Assembly (NCBI RefSeq): GCF_036417845.1
Contig: NC_090013.1
Span: 1,269,487 to 1,333,486 of the forward strand
Direction: 5' to 3'
Origin: Apteryx mantelli
Lineage: Eukaryota; Chordata; Aves; Apterygiformes; Apterygidae
Length of the DNA: 64,000 bases
Within the stretch, counting starts at the first letter, position 1; the number at the start of each line of letters is the position of its first letter. A program made the translations under genes and the position numbers. The notes beneath the pieces were generated by a model. That model was given only the letters and a program-made list of their open reading frames with translations, did no database searches and was not told the DNA's origin. This document shows positions 62,600 to 64,000 of the stretch, piece after piece.

Positions 62600-63990
62600 G
62601 GGGGCCCAGGCGTCCGGGCGCTCCCCCTCCCCCGCGGCGCTTCCCGACCCCCCGGGCCCTGGGAGCGGCCGGGCGCGGGCCCAGGCGTCCGGGTGCTCAG
62701 TCCTTGGGAGCGGCCGGGAGTGGGCCCAGGCGTCCGGGTGCTCAGTCCCCGGGAGGGGGCCCAGGCGTCCGGGTGCTCAGTCCTTGGGAGCGGCCGGGAG
62801 CGGGCCCAGGCGTCCGGGTGCTCAGTCCCCGGAGGGGGCCCAGGTGTCCGGGTGCTCAGTCCCCGGGAGGGGGCCCAGGCGTCCGGGTGCTCAGTCCCCG
62901 GGTGTCCCCGGGAGGGGGCCCAGGCGTCCGGGTGCTCAGTCCCCAGGTGTCCCCGGGAGGGGGCCCAGGCGTCCGGGTGCTCAGTCCCCGGGTGTCCCCG
63001 GGAGGGGGCCCAGGCGTCCGGGTGCTCAGTCCCCAGGTGTCCCCGGGAGGGGGCCCAGGCGTCCGGGTGCTCAGTCCCCGGGAGGGGGCCCAGGCGTCCG
63101 GGTGCTCAGCCCCCGGGTGTCCCCGGGAGGGGGCCCAGGCGTCCGGGTGCTCAGTCCCCGGGAGGGGGCCCAGGCGTCCGGGTGCTCAGTCCCCAGGTGT
63201 CCCCGGGAGGGGGCCCAGGCGTCCGGGTGCTCAGTCCCCGGGTGTCCCCGGGAGGGGGCCCAGGCGTCCGGGTGCTCAGTCCCCGGGTGTCCCCGGGAGG
63301 GGGCCCAGGCGTCCGGGTGCTCAGTCCCCGGGTGTCCCTGGGAGCGGGCCCAGGCGTCCGGGTGCTCAGCCCCCGGGTGTCCCCGGGAGGGGGCCCAGGC
63401 GTCCGGGTGCTCAGTCCCTGGGAGTGGGCCCAGGCGTCCGGGTGCTCAGCCCCCGGGTGTCCCCGGGAGGGGGCCCAGGCGTCCGGGTGCTCAGCCCCCG
63501 GGAGTCCCCGGGAGGGGGCCCAGGCGTCCGGGTGCTCAGCCCCCGGAGTCCCCGGGAGGGGGCCCAGGCGTCCGGGTGCTCAGTCCCCGGGCGTCCCCGG
63601 GAGGGGGCCCAGGCGTCCGGGTGCTCAGTCCCCGGGCGTCCCCGGGAGGGGGCCCAGGCGTCCGGGTGCTCAGTCCCCGGGTGTCCCCGGGAGCGGGCCC
63701 AGGCGTCCGGGTGCTCAGTCCCCAGGTGTCCCCGGGAGGGGGCCCAGGCGTCCGGGTGCTCAGTCCCCGGGTGTCCCCGGGAGGGGTCCCAGGCGTCCGG
63801 GTGCTCAGTCCCCGGGAGGGGGCCCAGGCGTCCGGGTGCTCAGTCCCCAGGTGTCCCCAGGAGCGGGCCCAGGCGTCCGGGTGCTCAGTCCCCAGGAGGG
63901 GCCCAGGCGTCCGGGCTCCCAGGCCCTCCTGCTCCGGGCCGTCCCGCTCCCACCCCGGGGCATCCTGGGAGTGGGCCCAGGCGTCCGGCT
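62600..63990 (+). repeat. 45/35-bp minisatellite carrying GGCCCAGGCGTCCGGG
   Basis: The long unit (45 bases) runs CCCAGGCGTCCGGGTGCTCA, then GTCCCCGGGTGTCCCCGGGA and GGGGG; the short unit (35 bases) lacks one GTGTCCCCGG. About 33 copies, continuing to the window edge. Confidence 0.95.
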
Positions 63991-64000
63991 GCTCGCCCCA

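Larger units (their letters stand above)
58857..64000 (+). other. First intron of the signal-peptide gene (5' part)
   Basis: The first 0.7 kb is CpG-island DNA; the rest is three consecutive tandem arrays listed separately. No second exon was found before the window ends. Minus-strand frames over 1200 codons long cross this interval but consist only of array translation. Confidence 0.6.

Overview
This is vertebrate nuclear DNA, most likely from a bird (a sauropsid in any case), and it is read here as part of a GC-rich microchromosome. Three lines of evidence support this. The coding exons match tetrapod BRD4 nearly residue for residue. The gene order BRD4 - EPHX3 - (probable NOTCH3), all on one strand, is that of human 19p13.12. 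The introns are short, CpG-rich and full of GC-rich minisatellites. The species cannot be named from the sequence.

Layout: 1-16213 is the 3' part of the large first intron of BRD4, with no convincing gene, one candidate untranslated exon and a probable LINE trace. 16214-47490 holds the complete BRD4 coding region: 19 coding exons, 1373 codons plus stop, intact frame and splice sites throughout, followed by a 1.6 kb 3' UTR with a polyadenylation signal. 47490-49130 is intergenic. 49130-55620 is EPHX3, an alpha/beta-hydrolase epoxide hydrolase with seven coding exons and an intact catalytic triad; its first coding exon has two apparent frame breaks and one intron appears to be GC-AG. 55620-58590 is intergenic and almost wholly tandem repeat. 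58590-64000 has a CpG-rich promoter-like segment, a short signal-peptide exon that by position, phase and content is probably exon 1 of NOTCH3, and the start of its repeat-filled intron.

The genes act separately. BRD4 is the double-bromodomain reader that recruits P-TEFb to acetylated chromatin. EPHX3 hydrolyses lipid epoxides at membranes. NOTCH3, if correctly identified, is a cell-surface receptor. The window shows how the short BRD4 isoform can arise here: reading into intron 11 gives a stop after one codon, with a polyadenylation signal about 47 bases further on.

The strongest window-wide pattern is a rise in GC content and repeat load from left to right. Exons at 16-28 kb have mixed third positions, while exons from 37.8 kb onward use G or C at almost every third position. 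From 35 kb onward nearly every sizeable intron carries its own private minisatellite. These arrays lack stop codons in many frames and create very long spurious reading frames, up to about 1400 codons on the minus strand. I found no convincing new gene system; the observations worth following are about splicing, repeat biology and assembly quality.
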